Source of the DNA: Paenibacillus sp. FSL R5-0517
GTDB taxonomy: Bacteria > Bacillota > Bacilli > Paenibacillales > Paenibacillaceae
Reading direction: 5' to 3'
NCBI RefSeq assembly: GCF_037974355.1
Contig: NZ_CP150235.1
Coordinates: 2,790,001 to 2,854,000 of the forward strand
Length of the DNA stretch: 64,000 bases
Of the stretch, positions 34,732-44,700 are shown in pieces. The translations under genes were made by a program, and so were the position numbers. The notes under the pieces are model-generated. The model did not search any database. It was not told the DNA's origin and worked only from the letters and a program-made list of their open reading frames with translations. Each line of letters opens with the position of its first letter. Positions within the stretch are counted from its first letter, which is position 1.

Positions 34732-37689
34732 TCAGCGATCCTCCCCGATCTGTAGAATGATGGTCATGGTGACACCCAGGACAGCGAGATACACGCCAAG
34801 ATCAAACAGCATGGCCGTGGCGAGTTCTGTCTCTCCTAGCAAAGGGAGTTCGAAATAACCGAAGGTTTGGCTTAGGAACGGAACTCCGAATATAAATGAA
34901 CCTGCACCTGTCAGTAACGCGATACCCAATCCGATTCCTGTTAGAACACGGAAGTCAACGGGTAACGCTTTGCGTATCGTATCCGTACTGAATGCCAGGG
35001 CAATCAATACGAGCGCTGCCGCTGTAACCAAGCCACCGATAAAACCTCCACCCGGATTGTGATGTCCTGCGAAGAACAGGTGCATGGCAAACGTCAGAAT
35101 GATGAACACAACGACCTTGGTGGTCGTTTGCAGCAATACATCATTACTCTGCAAAGGTACAGTATCCCACGAGGATGAGCTCCGTTCACGGTTACCATAC
35201 TTTTTCGTATTATCCGCTTCATCATCCAGAGCAGGTTCAGACTCCTGACTTTCGTCCTTCTTACGGAACTTCAAGCGGGCTCCGAGATCTTTGGCTTCGA
35301 GGTTCAGATTAATCATGGAGTAGATGGATAATGAAGCAACGCCGAGCACCATAATCTCCAGTAACGTATCGAATCCACGGAAATCAACCAATAACACGTT
35401 CACGACATTTTTACCACCAGCAGAGTCATACGCTTCTTGCAGGAAGAAGGTAGAAATGCTGTCCAGTGATGCTGTTCCGCTTGCAGCTAGAGCAACAAAG
35501 GTCATCACAACGCCGACTGCAATCGCTACGATCATATTTACCGTGAGATAACTACGGCTTGATTTGCCACGTTTCAATTCAGGCAGATGGTAGAAGCAGA
35601 GCAGGAACAATGCAACGGATACCGTCTCGACAATCATCTGTGTCAAGGCCAGATCCGGCGCCCGAAAGAGCACAAACAGCAGGGTTACGATGTAACCAAC
35701 CGCACCGGTCATAATGACTGCCGACAGTCTGTTTTTGGCAAAAGGAATCGAAACCGCCGCACCGATGAGTGTGACCAGCAGAACGACCTCATAAAATGAG
35801 AAAGGTGCATTGCCCTGCAGATTCCAGGTAATATTTTCACCTGAACGGAAGAAGGCATAAACTAACAAGGCAACCGTGAATGAGAAAATGTAAACCAAAT
35901 AATTACGAACCGAGCCATTCATATAGGCTTCCGTCCATTTGCGTGCATAATGCTGAAGATTATCCAGTACAACATGGTACATATTGTTAATGGTTAATCC
36001 TTGCGGATAATGCTCATAAATATTCCTCCATCGTGGCAACAGCTTGTAGAGAGTGATTCCGAGAATCACAACTCCGATCGTCATAATCAGTTCCGGAGTC
36101 CATCCATGCCACAGGGAAAAATGTACATCGAAGCGTTCAGTTCCATCTAAGAGGGATGGAAGTACGGCTGCCATGGCCGGTTCAATCAGTGATCCGGCCA
36201 GCAGATTCGGGAAGAGTCCGAATACAACGACAAGAACACCTAGAACAACGGGCGGAATGAGCATACCAACGGGCGCTTCGTGCAGCTTCTCGGCAGGGAT
36301 CTCGCTTTGGCTACGACCGAGGAATGTTTTGAACACGATAATCAGCGCATAGATCAGGGTAAACACACTTGCAAGCCAAGCCAATACCGGCAATAGAATA
36401 CTCCAGGAACCAAGTCCAAAGATTCGCAGATGCGTGACTTCGACCATCGCCTGGAAGAATAACTCCTTGCTCAGGAATCCGTTGAATGGCGGTATACCCG
36501 CCATAGCAAGTGATCCGATCAATGCTACGGTGAATGTAATTGGCATGAATGAAGCAAGTCCACCGAGCTTTCGGATGTCACGTGTACCCGTTTCATGATC
36601 AACAATGCCTACGACCATGAACAGAGCGGCCTTGAAGGTCGCGTGATTAAACAGGTGAAGCAGCGCAGCGGTTATTGCCACGGTGTACATCGCAGAGGAT
36701 TCGCCATATCCGAAGAAGAGAGCAGCAGATCCCACCCCTAAGAGGGACATGATCAGACCAAGTTGAGAGATGGTTGAATAGGCGAGAATCGCTTTGAGAT
36801 CGTTTTTTTTCACCGCCAGGAATGATCCATAACACAAAGTCAGGAGACCAACGCCGGTAACAAGCCAGAACCAGAGCCCCTGTCCACCGAAGATCGGTGT
36901 AAACCGGGCCACAACATACAGTCCTGCCTTGACCATCGTGGCGGAATGCAGATAGGCGCTGACAGGTGTCGGAGCTTCCATGGCATCCGGCAACCAGATA
37001 TGGAACGGGAATTGGGCTGACTTGGTGAAAGCACCAATTAAGATCAAGACAAGTGCGGGGAGGAATAGTGCGCTTTCCTGAAACTGACCCAATCCTGCAA
37101 TGGTTGCACGAATACTGAACGTTCCGGTAATGAGATACATCATCATGAATCCGGTAAGCATGGCGAAACCGCCAAATACCGTAATCAGGAAAGATTTTTG
37201 TGCTCCTGAAGTGGAAGCTTTGCGTTTGTAATGAAATGCAATCAACAGGAAAGACGTAATACTGGTCAATTCCCAGAACCCGTAGAGCACGATCATATTA
37301 TCAGACAGCACCACGCCCAACATGGCTCCCATGAACATCAACAGATAAAGGTAGAAGCGGTTTAGCGCCTCTTTCATATCCATGTAGAAGATGGAGTAGA
37401 GAACAACGAGGACACCGATTCCGGTGATTAGCAGTGTCAGCATGAGGCTCAGACCGTCCAGATAGAGGTTAAATCCAATGTCCAGTGAAGGAATCCATGG
37501 AATATTTCCGGATACAGTATCGCGCTGTGACACAGCGGGTATGAGACTCGCAAAGTATACAAATAATAGTGCCGGGACGATGAGGACCGGCCATCCCAAA
37601 TGAATTTTACGGAAGAAACGATGCAGCATGGCAAGGAGAATGCCAGCGGCAAAAGGCAGAATAACAGCAACATGAAGCAGGCTCAACAT
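34732..37689 (-). CDS. mrpA: Mrp Na+/H+ antiporter fused subunits A and B
   Basis: The 985-residue membrane protein joins MrpA (about residues 1-760) to a C-terminal MnhB domain (about 815-985). MrpA features include YGFWELTSITSFLLIAFHYK, PFHIWLPDAMEAPTPVSAYLHSATMVKAGLY and the MbhD/MbhE-like stretch with RAPDLALTQMIVETVSVALFL. The B domain is marked by MHLFFAGHHNPGGGFIGGLVTAAALV. A polar linker of about 45 residues with many Glu, Asp and Ser joins them. Bacillus strains usually have separate mrpA and mrpB. The start is ATG at 37689 with a GGGGGTG SD; the open frame runs to 37968, but the extra 93 residues are not MrpA-like. Confidence 0.93.
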   Translation of the reverse strand: MLSLLHVAVILPFAAGILLAMLHRFFRKIHLGWPVLIVPALLFVYFASLIPAVSQRDTVSGNIPWIPSLDIGFNLYLDGLSLMLTLLITGIGVLVVLYSIFYMDMKEALNRFYLYLLMFMGAMLGVVLSDNMIVLYGFWELTSITSFLLIAFHYKRKASTSGAQKSFLITVFGGFAMLTGFMMMYLITGTFSIRATIAGLGQFQESALFLPALVLILIGAFTKSAQFPFHIWLPDAMEAPTPVSAYLHSATMVKAGLYVVARFTPIFGGQGLWFWLVTGVGLLTLCYGSFLAVKKNDLKAILAYSTISQLGLIMSLLGVGSAALFFGYGESSAMYTVAITAALLHLFNHATFKAALFMVVGIVDHETGTRDIRKLGGLASFMPITFTVALIGSLAMAGIPPFNGFLSKELFFQAMVEVTHLRIFGLGSWSILLPVLAWLASVFTLIYALIIVFKTFLGRSQSEIPAEKLHEAPVGMLIPPVVLGVLVVVFGLFPNLLAGSLIEPAMAAVLPSLLDGTERFDVHFSLWHGWTPELIMTIGVVILGITLYKLLPRWRNIYEHYPQGLTINNMYHVVLDNLQHYARKWTEAYMNGSVRNYLVYIFSFTVALLVYAFFRSGENITWNLQGNAPFSFYEVVLLVTLIGAAVSIPFAKNRLSAVIMTGAVGYIVTLLFVLFRAPDLALTQMIVETVSVALFLLCFYHLPELKRGKSSRSYLTVNMIVAIAVGVVMTFVALAASGTASLDSISTFFLQEAYDSAGGKNVVNVLLVDFRGFDTLLEIMVLGVASLSIYSMINLNLEAKDLGARLKFRKKDESQESEPALDDEADNTKKYGNRERSSSSWDTVPLQSNDVLLQTTTKVVVFIILTFAMHLFFAGHHNPGGGFIGGLVTAAALVLIALAFSTDTIRKALPVDFRVLTGIGLGIALLTGAGSFIFGVPFLSQTFGYFELPLLGETELATAMLFDLGVYLAVLGVTMTIILQIGEDR

Positions 37690-37986
37690 TACACCCCCAA
37701 TGTTTAGTATTTCGACTACTCTCTCTGTGACATACAGGCGCATAATCCTCAAAGGGATATGCTTGCTCTCTATATTCATAACCCAAGTATGTATATACAG
37801 AATCGTGTCTATTCTTTGAATGGAAGAAACACGGTGAAGATTTCCGTAATTATTGTATGGGCTTGTATAATAAAAAAACACACAAGTTCCGATAAATATG
37901 AAAACGATTAGGTGACATCCCGTGTACCCTTTGCAGCATACTAATGTTGAAAAGCAAGATGGTTTCACCGTGTAATGGAGGAAATG
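37690..37986. promoter_or_regulatory. Divergent control region, mrp operon / diguanylate cyclase
   Basis: This 297-base AT-rich region separates mrpA (minus) from the cyclase gene (plus). No perfect operator or promoter pair can be claimed; a plausible -10 for the plus gene is TATAAT at 37866-37871 (GTATAATAAAA). The open frame of mrpA across it is a shadow. Confidence 0.35.
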
Positions 37987-39627
37987 ATGTCATTCAAGAT
38001 TAGAACTGTGCTTACTGTCATCTTCGCTGTGTTATCCCTGCTGGTTACCTTGACGATTGGATCTGTTTTTAGCAAAAAATCATTCGTTGCTGTGGAGACC
38101 GAGATTGGTCATTCACTTACAGGTACGGCCTCACAAGCTTCGGACAAACTGGATCGGTTTATGTCCGCGCGCGCCGGTGAACTGGATCTTCTGGGCAAAA
38201 TGGCTTCGCTAGAAGATGGGTTTCAGCCTGATGAGATTCAGATGTTGCTGGATCAGCTACAAGATAGCTTTCCCTCATTCTCATGGGTTGGATTCATGAA
38301 CCCGAAGGGAAAAGTGCTAGCCGCGACAGATGGTATATTGCTTGGAGAAAATTTATCAGAGCGACCTGTGTATCAGGAGGGGATCAAGGGTAAATTCATT
38401 GGAGATGTGCATAACGCAGTACTTCTTGCCAAGCTGTTACCAAATCCAACGGGAGAGCCGTTGCAATTTGTCGATATCAGTTTTCCACTGAAGGATAACA
38501 AAGGACATATTAGGGGTGTGCTCGCTGCACATTTAAGCTGGGCATGGGCGAAGGAAGTCGAAGAATCCGTGCTTTCCCCATTGAAAAGAGAAGAAAAGGA
38601 CATTGAGTTCTTTATCGTAAGCAAAAAGGAACATACAGTGTTGCTGGGGCCAAAGGAATGGATTGGTAAACCTTTGGCATTGCCTGGCGTCGAAGAGGCC
38701 CAGCGCAACCAAAGCAGTTGGTCCATTGAAGAGTGGCCTGATGGTAAGGAATATGTAACAGGGTTTGCCTACAGCCAGGGTCATCTGGATTATCCCGGAT
38801 TAGGCTGGACTGTGGTTATTCGTCAAGTCAAGTCGACAGCGTTTGCATCTGTTTTTGACCTGATGCGGTTTAATGTGTGGGCTGGTCTTGCGGTTACTGC
38901 GCTGTTTGCACTGATTGGCTGGTTTGTCTCACGTCTGATCTCTGCCCCGCTTGTACGTCTCACTAGAGTGGCCAATCGACTCCGGGCAGGTGAAGAGATT
39001 GAGATTCCTGAAAATAAGGGGATTAAGGAGATTGAAGTGTTGTCCCGCTCGCTTCGCGATATGCTGACCTCTCTGATGAATAAAGACTCAGAGCTGGTTG
39101 TAATGCAGAATCTGGCACATTTTGATCAGTTAACAAGTCTGCCGAATCGTACTGCCCTTGAAGTGTATCTGGAGGAGTCTCTGGAGACCGAAAGTGAAAA
39201 TCACACGCTGACTTTTCTCTATCTGGATCTGGATGGATTCAAACGAGTCAACGATACACTTGGACATCAGGTTGGAGATGTTCTTTTACAAAAAGTGGCC
39301 CAACGTCTGTCCTCTCTTGGTCAGGAGAAGGGCATAACGGTTCGATTGGGCGGAGATGAATTCCTCATTGTACTTCAGTCGGTCGGAAGTCATCCGAGGG
39401 AAGAAGCCTGCGCTTATGCAGAAGCCATCATTCAAAGTCTGAACAAGCCGTTTATTATTGAATACGAGCGAATTCGAATTGGATGTAGCATCGGAGGGGC
39501 TGAATATCCAACCAACAGCAACAACCCATCTGAGATTATCCGAATGGCGGATGAAGCATTGTATGAGTCCAAACGTGCAGGCAAGAACAGAATGACATTT
39601 TATTCCGAGTTGAAGCAGAATCAATAG
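37987..39627 (+). CDS. Membrane diguanylate cyclase with extracellular Cache-type sensor
   Basis: The 546-residue protein makes cyclic di-GMP from GTP. Order: an N-terminal helix (TVIFAVLSLLVTLTIGSVF), an extracellular dCache-like sensor (about 30-285), a second helix (VWAGLAVTALFALIGWFV), a HAMP-like linker (SAPLVRLTRVANRLRAGEEIE), and a GGDEF domain with RLGGDEF at 454-459. The allosteric RxxD inhibitory site ahead of it is not seen. SD GGAGGAA supports the ATG at 37987 over the earlier ones at 37975 and 37984. The signal sensed is unknown. Confidence 0.92.
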   Translation: MSFKIRTVLTVIFAVLSLLVTLTIGSVFSKKSFVAVETEIGHSLTGTASQASDKLDRFMSARAGELDLLGKMASLEDGFQPDEIQMLLDQLQDSFPSFSWVGFMNPKGKVLAATDGILLGENLSERPVYQEGIKGKFIGDVHNAVLLAKLLPNPTGEPLQFVDISFPLKDNKGHIRGVLAAHLSWAWAKEVEESVLSPLKREEKDIEFFIVSKKEHTVLLGPKEWIGKPLALPGVEEAQRNQSSWSIEEWPDGKEYVTGFAYSQGHLDYPGLGWTVVIRQVKSTAFASVFDLMRFNVWAGLAVTALFALIGWFVSRLISAPLVRLTRVANRLRAGEEIEIPENKGIKEIEVLSRSLRDMLTSLMNKDSELVVMQNLAHFDQLTSLPNRTALEVYLEESLETESENHTLTFLYLDLDGFKRVNDTLGHQVGDVLLQKVAQRLSSLGQEKGITVRLGGDEFLIVLQSVGSHPREEACAYAEAIIQSLNKPFIIEYERIRIGCSIGGAEYPTNSNNPSEIIRMADEALYESKRAGKNRMTFYSELKQNQ

Positions 39628-39698
39628 CGTATAATAACAGGAGCTGGGTTATCCCAATCACCTTACTGCGGATCATCATATAGACAAGGAGGGGTGAA

Positions 39699-40220
39699 AT
39701 GTCTGGTAAATATACATCGGTACCTTACGGTTATGAGCCACCTGCGGCCAGCCATAAAGGGACACTGACTTTTTATGACTCGTTTGAACGTGTGACTGAT
39801 GAGCAACTCGAACGTGCCGTTGCAACGATGGATACTCGTTCATTCTTACAGCTCGTGCTGTATCCTTTACACGAGAGTACATTTAAGCGAATGAGCAAGG
39901 ATACAATCCAGGCATATTACAAAAGAGAAGACCGTCTGCATGATTGGCGGCGGGAGCATCCCAATTCACGTATACGTGTGGAGGGGCTTGAGGGCAAGAG
40001 AAAGAAATATACGCCTGTGGATAGTGCACTGCGACATATCACTGCGGAATATCCCGCTCCTCATTTTTTGTATATGACAACTGAGATGGCAAATATGTTT
40101 GCTTCGTTTGACTCTTTCAAGGATTGGATCAAAGAGCTGCGTCTCATCATTGATGGATCATCCGGTGATCTTCATCCCAGGCTGGAGCAAAATCGTCACC
40201 GCTGGGAATGGGCGGAATGA
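39699..40220 (+). CDS. Conserved-looking protein of unknown function
   Basis: I do not recognise a family. The 173-residue product is soluble and charged, with MSGKYTSVPYGYEPPAASHKG at the start, a central KDTIQAYYKREDRLHDWRREHP segment and an aromatic C terminus (WIKELRLIIDGSSGD, RHRWEWAE). SD AAGGAGGGGTG strongly supports translation. It lies 71 bases after a diguanylate cyclase gene on the same strand and before a convergent second cyclase, so a link to cyclic di-GMP is possible but only by position. Confidence 0.65.
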   Translation: MSGKYTSVPYGYEPPAASHKGTLTFYDSFERVTDEQLERAVATMDTRSFLQLVLYPLHESTFKRMSKDTIQAYYKREDRLHDWRREHPNSRIRVEGLEGKRKKYTPVDSALRHITAEYPAPHFLYMTTEMANMFASFDSFKDWIKELRLIIDGSSGDLHPRLEQNRHRWEWAE

Positions 40221-40272
40221 GCACATTAAACGTATGAAGAGAATCAGCCTGCTGATGTTATGCAAACCCAAA

Positions 40273-40326
40273 AAAAGTTGTGTTGTACAAACCGGGATTC
40301 CGGAGTACAGCACAACTTTTTTTTAT
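40273..40326. terminator. Bidirectional terminator between convergent genes
   Basis: AAAAGTTGTG(T)TGTAC pairs with GTACAGCACAACTTTT, with T runs on both sides. Confidence 0.85.
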
Positions 40327-40337
40327 TTATATTTTCT

Positions 40338-41468
40338 CTACGAATGCGAAGTCAGTTCAAGTGATGTTACGGTTTTATTTTTACCTGTTCGTTTGGCGGC
40401 ATACAAACAGGCATCCACTTCTTCAAACAATTTGTCTTTGCTTAGATTAGGACTGTAGCTTTTGAGACCGATACTCACCGTGATGGGGGCTCCTTCAAGT
40501 TCCAGATGGCCCATCAGGGCAATCTTCTGACGAATCTGTTCCACCAAGGCATAGGCCTGCTTGAAAGATTGCTCAAACATCAATAAGGCGAACTCTTCGC
40601 CCCCGTACCGTGCGGCAATATCACTGGAGGTAATGGTTTCCTGAATGATCAGGGACACCTTCTCCAGAATGATGTCTCCAACCCGATGACCATAAGTATC
40701 ATTAATGGATTTGAAGTCATCAATATCAATCAAAGCCAGATGCAGACTCATGCCGCTGTTGGCATACTCGAATGCCTTTTCGTAATAATCCTTGAATGAG
40801 CTTTGATTATAGAGGTTGGTTAAACCATCTGTTTTGGACTGTTTGGTCATAATGGCATTTCGCACAATAAGGTCCTGCTTGGCAAGCATACTGGCCTGAA
40901 GATCGTCCAAGACCTCAACGCCGCTAGTCACGATAACCTGTGCTACATATGTACCTAAGATTAGAAAAGCAGGAATGGATACCATATCAAATGAAGACAG
41001 GTACAACCGGTAGGCCGGATCGAACAACACCAGAAGGTAACCTGTCATCTGCATCAGAAAGACAATCCAGACTCTTTTTTTATTGAAGAACAGCACCGAA
41101 GCGAAGATGGGCAACAGGCAGATGGCTAATATAATCCGAATATCATAATTGACATGAATAATCGTCCAGGCAATAACGGTGCTGGCGATAGACATGGTAT
41201 AGAAGGAATAGGAACTGAAGCGTCGATCAACCCAGCTTGCGAACAAAATGCAAGAACTGCTGATGGCCGTAGGCCAGAACAGGACATTCATCAAGAAATC
41301 TCGAGGTGTGCGATCATACTCCAGAAACAGGAAACAGCCAACCTGAATGGCAAAATGTGCAATGATGACAACCCAGTAGGCATGAAGCATTTTCTGAATC
41401 CATTTGGAATGCTTGAACTCGTATTCGGTTGGAATGTGGCTGCTATTGTATGTATGGAACCTTTTCAT
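40338..41468 (-). CDS. Membrane diguanylate cyclase (GGDEF)
   Basis: The 376-residue protein has an N-terminal region of about six helices (residues 30-190, for example AYWVVIIAHFAIQVGCFLFL) and a C-terminal GGDEF domain with RYGGEEF near residue 290, LALIDIDDFKSINDTYGHRVGD and ACLYAAKRTGKN. It should synthesise cyclic di-GMP. The position of the usual inhibitory RxxD motif reads TSSD. The N-terminal layout is like 5TM/MHYT-less membrane GGDEF proteins of Bacilli. The SD (GGTGATAT) is weak. Confidence 0.9.
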   Translation of the reverse strand: MKRFHTYNSSHIPTEYEFKHSKWIQKMLHAYWVVIIAHFAIQVGCFLFLEYDRTPRDFLMNVLFWPTAISSSCILFASWVDRRFSSYSFYTMSIASTVIAWTIIHVNYDIRIILAICLLPIFASVLFFNKKRVWIVFLMQMTGYLLVLFDPAYRLYLSSFDMVSIPAFLILGTYVAQVIVTSGVEVLDDLQASMLAKQDLIVRNAIMTKQSKTDGLTNLYNQSSFKDYYEKAFEYANSGMSLHLALIDIDDFKSINDTYGHRVGDIILEKVSLIIQETITSSDIAARYGGEEFALLMFEQSFKQAYALVEQIRQKIALMGHLELEGAPITVSIGLKSYSPNLSKDKLFEEVDACLYAAKRTGKNKTVTSLELTSHS

Positions 41469-41712
41469 ATATCACCGCTGACTGCATCATAATGGTACGA
41501 CAGAATGACTCTCGTATATGATGATTATAAATCACAATGGACAAAACGCAAATCATTATATTCTAAGCATGAGAACTAAGCTTACATTATATCAAATAGA
41601 AAGGCAGAAACTTTCCGAAAAAGGGACATACAAATTTCGGTGAGAGCATCATAGACTGTTAAAAGGCTCCGAATCACAGGATTGTTATTTTGCTGAAGGG
41701 GAGGTGAAATCC

Positions 41713-44700
41713 ATTCCTCTTGTCGTTCGTTCTACCGTCAACGCTACGGGAGCGATTACGTTTACAGGTAATACGCTTGGACTGAGTCGTTCGGAAACAG
41801 CAGGGGTACCCGGAACACAGGACAGTATTGGAGCTTTTACCACAACCAACACCAGCGTCCAGTACGGCACATATCCACTGGGAACCACAAGCTCGTACCA
41901 GAGTAACAGTTCCGCTGCCATCCTTGTTCTTCCTGCGGGTAGTACCGTCCTGTATGCAGAATTAATCTGGGGCGGAAGTTATATCAACGGAACGGTCAAT
42001 CTGAGCTCAGCGATCAACAATCCGGTAACGTTCATCACCCCCGCAGGTTCATTCAGTGTTACACCTGACCCGGTGACTTACAACCAGTTTGACCTGGGTA
42101 ACAATGCTGCGGGTTATGTACGTTCAGCCAACGTGACGACACTTGTGCAAAATGGGGGAGCAGGTACATATATCACCGGAGCAGTCGTGGGAACGATTGT
42201 GATTACGAATGATGCTACAGCCAATCATGCCGGATGGACGCTTGGCGTTATTTATCAGAATCCCAATCTCCCTTTTCGCAACATGTCTTTGCGTGCAGGC
42301 GGCGTACTTGTGCAATCCACTTCACCACCAGTAGTAACAACACTGACAGGATTCGCAACCCCTCTCTCCGGTGTGCTCGGGGGAAGGGCGCTGTTTAGTG
42401 CCCAGGAAGGTGATGCGAATCGAACAGGTGATCAGGCCTTATTCGGGCCGACCTCTGCGACTTCAGTGGCCTTATCCGGGCCGAACAATCTGGCTGCGAA
42501 TTTTTTTGCATCTCAAATCAACGGTGACACGGGGGCACTTAACACAACGGGCACTTTCGGCACTCGAAATCAGACGAATGGTGCTCCGGGTTCCAACATT
42601 GTCGGTGGTCGTCAAGGCTGGGATATCACCAATGTGGATGTGTCTGCCAGACTGGTTAACAATCAATCCTCGGCAGTGCTTACGCTAACGACTTCAGGCG
42701 ATGCGTACATTGTGAACGCCAATGCAATACAAGTTGATATCAACGCACCCAAAATTACGGTGGCCAAGGCATCGACTGCCTCCGGAGCAGTAGCGGGAGA
42801 TAGTGTTCTTTATACCGTTACCGTCAGCAATGCAGGCACAGCCAGTGCGGCCAGTGTTGTGTTATCCGATTCACTGCCTACAGGGCTTACCTTCATTCCA
42901 GGTAGCGTCACGGTTGCCGGGATACCCCGTCCAACACTTGATGTCACAGCTGGTATTCCTCTGGGTTCGTTAAATCTGTCCAGTAGTGTCGTTATAACCT
43001 ATCGTGCACTAATCGCTCAGGACGCAAGCATCTTGCAATTGGTAAATTCGGCAAATGCAGCTTTTACTTTTCAAAGCGTTGCAGGCGGTGCAGTTATCAC
43101 AGGAGTCATTCCGTCAAATAATTCTACTTTACCTGTGTATTCACCGAACCTGTCCATTGTGAAATCAGCAAGCACAACGAACGCTACGGTTGGAGATCAG
43201 GTGACGTACACGCTACAGGTAACGAATGGGGGAAACGTAGGCGCCAACGTGACGATTACCGATAATATTCCAAGTGGCAGTACCTATGTTCCGGGCAGTT
43301 TCCGCGTGAACGGAACTGTCATCGCAGGTGCCAATCCGGTTACTGGTGTTAATTTGGGCAGTCTTGCAGCGGGAAGCTTAACCACGATAACCTTTCAAGT
43401 GTCGGTCACGAATCTTCCTACACCGCCTACGTTGGTGGATCAGGCTACGGCTTCCTATTCGTTCCTTTCCCCTGACGGGCGAACCATAACGGGTTCGCTA
43501 GCATCAAACACACTGACGATTCCGGTAACCTTACCGAACGTATCCGTTGTGAAGAATGCAACGGTTACAGACGTTGCTGTTGGAGAGACGTTTACCTATT
43601 CTGTGGTTACGACAAATGGCGGGATCCAAACGATAAATAACGCCGTCCTAACCGATAGTCTTCCGACAGGTCTGACTTTTGTCCCCGGAAGTGTTGTAGT
43701 CAGGGGGGTTAATGTAACGGCAGCCAATCCGGCCAGTGGTATAGCGCTGGGTACCTTAACAGCAGGAAGCTCGGCAACTGTCACATTTCAGGTCAATGTG
43801 CAGTCTTTGCCTACTGCGGGTTCGTTCGTCAATCGGGCGGCCGTATCATATAGTTCAGGCGCGTTCACTGGAATCTCTAACTCCAATTCCATCACAACAC
43901 CTGTATACCAGCCTGTGATTACGATCAATAAATCGGCGAATGAGACCAATGCGACGTTGGGTGATCAGCTTGTGTTTACACTGCTCGTGTCCAATAGCGG
44001 GAACATTGCAGCACAAGTAAGCGTGACTGATACGATTCCATCAGGGCTCACGTTCATTCCTGATTCGGTAACCGTGAATGGTTCCGCGCGTCCAGGGGTC
44101 AGTCCTTTAACCGGGATCACGCTGGGGAGTCTTCTGCCTGGAGGGAGCGCCACAGTGGTGTTTCGTACGTCACTTACGACACTCCCGACACCGCCAACAT
44201 TGGAGAATCAGGGAACGGGAAATTACACCTATCAGCTCCCGAGTGGGCGTAATCTGGCAGGAAGCGCACTTTCCAATATCGTTCGTATTCCCGCTTCCGC
44301 ACCCAACATATCCATTGCCAAAACAGTCAATACAACAGATGCCACTGTAGGAGATGTACTTACCTATACAGTTGTAACCACGAATTCCGGCAGTGGGGCA
44401 GTTCAGAACCTGATTCTATCAGATATGCCTTCTACCGGTTCTGAATTTGTATCTGGTAGTGTCACGATTAATGGGGCGGCTGCAAGAAATGCAAACCCGG
44501 TTTCGGGCATTGCTTTGGGAACGTTGAACAGCTCCAGTAACGTAACTGTGACCTATCAGACAAGAGTGACCTCTGTTCCTGCCTCGGGTTCGGTCAGCAA
44601 CCGGGCAAGTACAGCTTTTACGTCCGGCAGTTTTAATGGTGTTTCCTCATCTGTGACCGTAAATACTCCAGTATTTCAACCTGTTGTTCAAGTCTTGAAA

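Noticed and set aside
37690..37968. 93-residue N-terminal extension of MrpA
   Set aside because: The extension is not MrpA-like, has no SD and lies in the divergent promoter region; ATG 37689 has a GGGGGTG SD.
41627..41632. CATACA, a possible SigE-type -10 before the DUF11 gene
   Set aside because: No matching -35 could be found at the required distance, so a sporulation promoter is not claimed.
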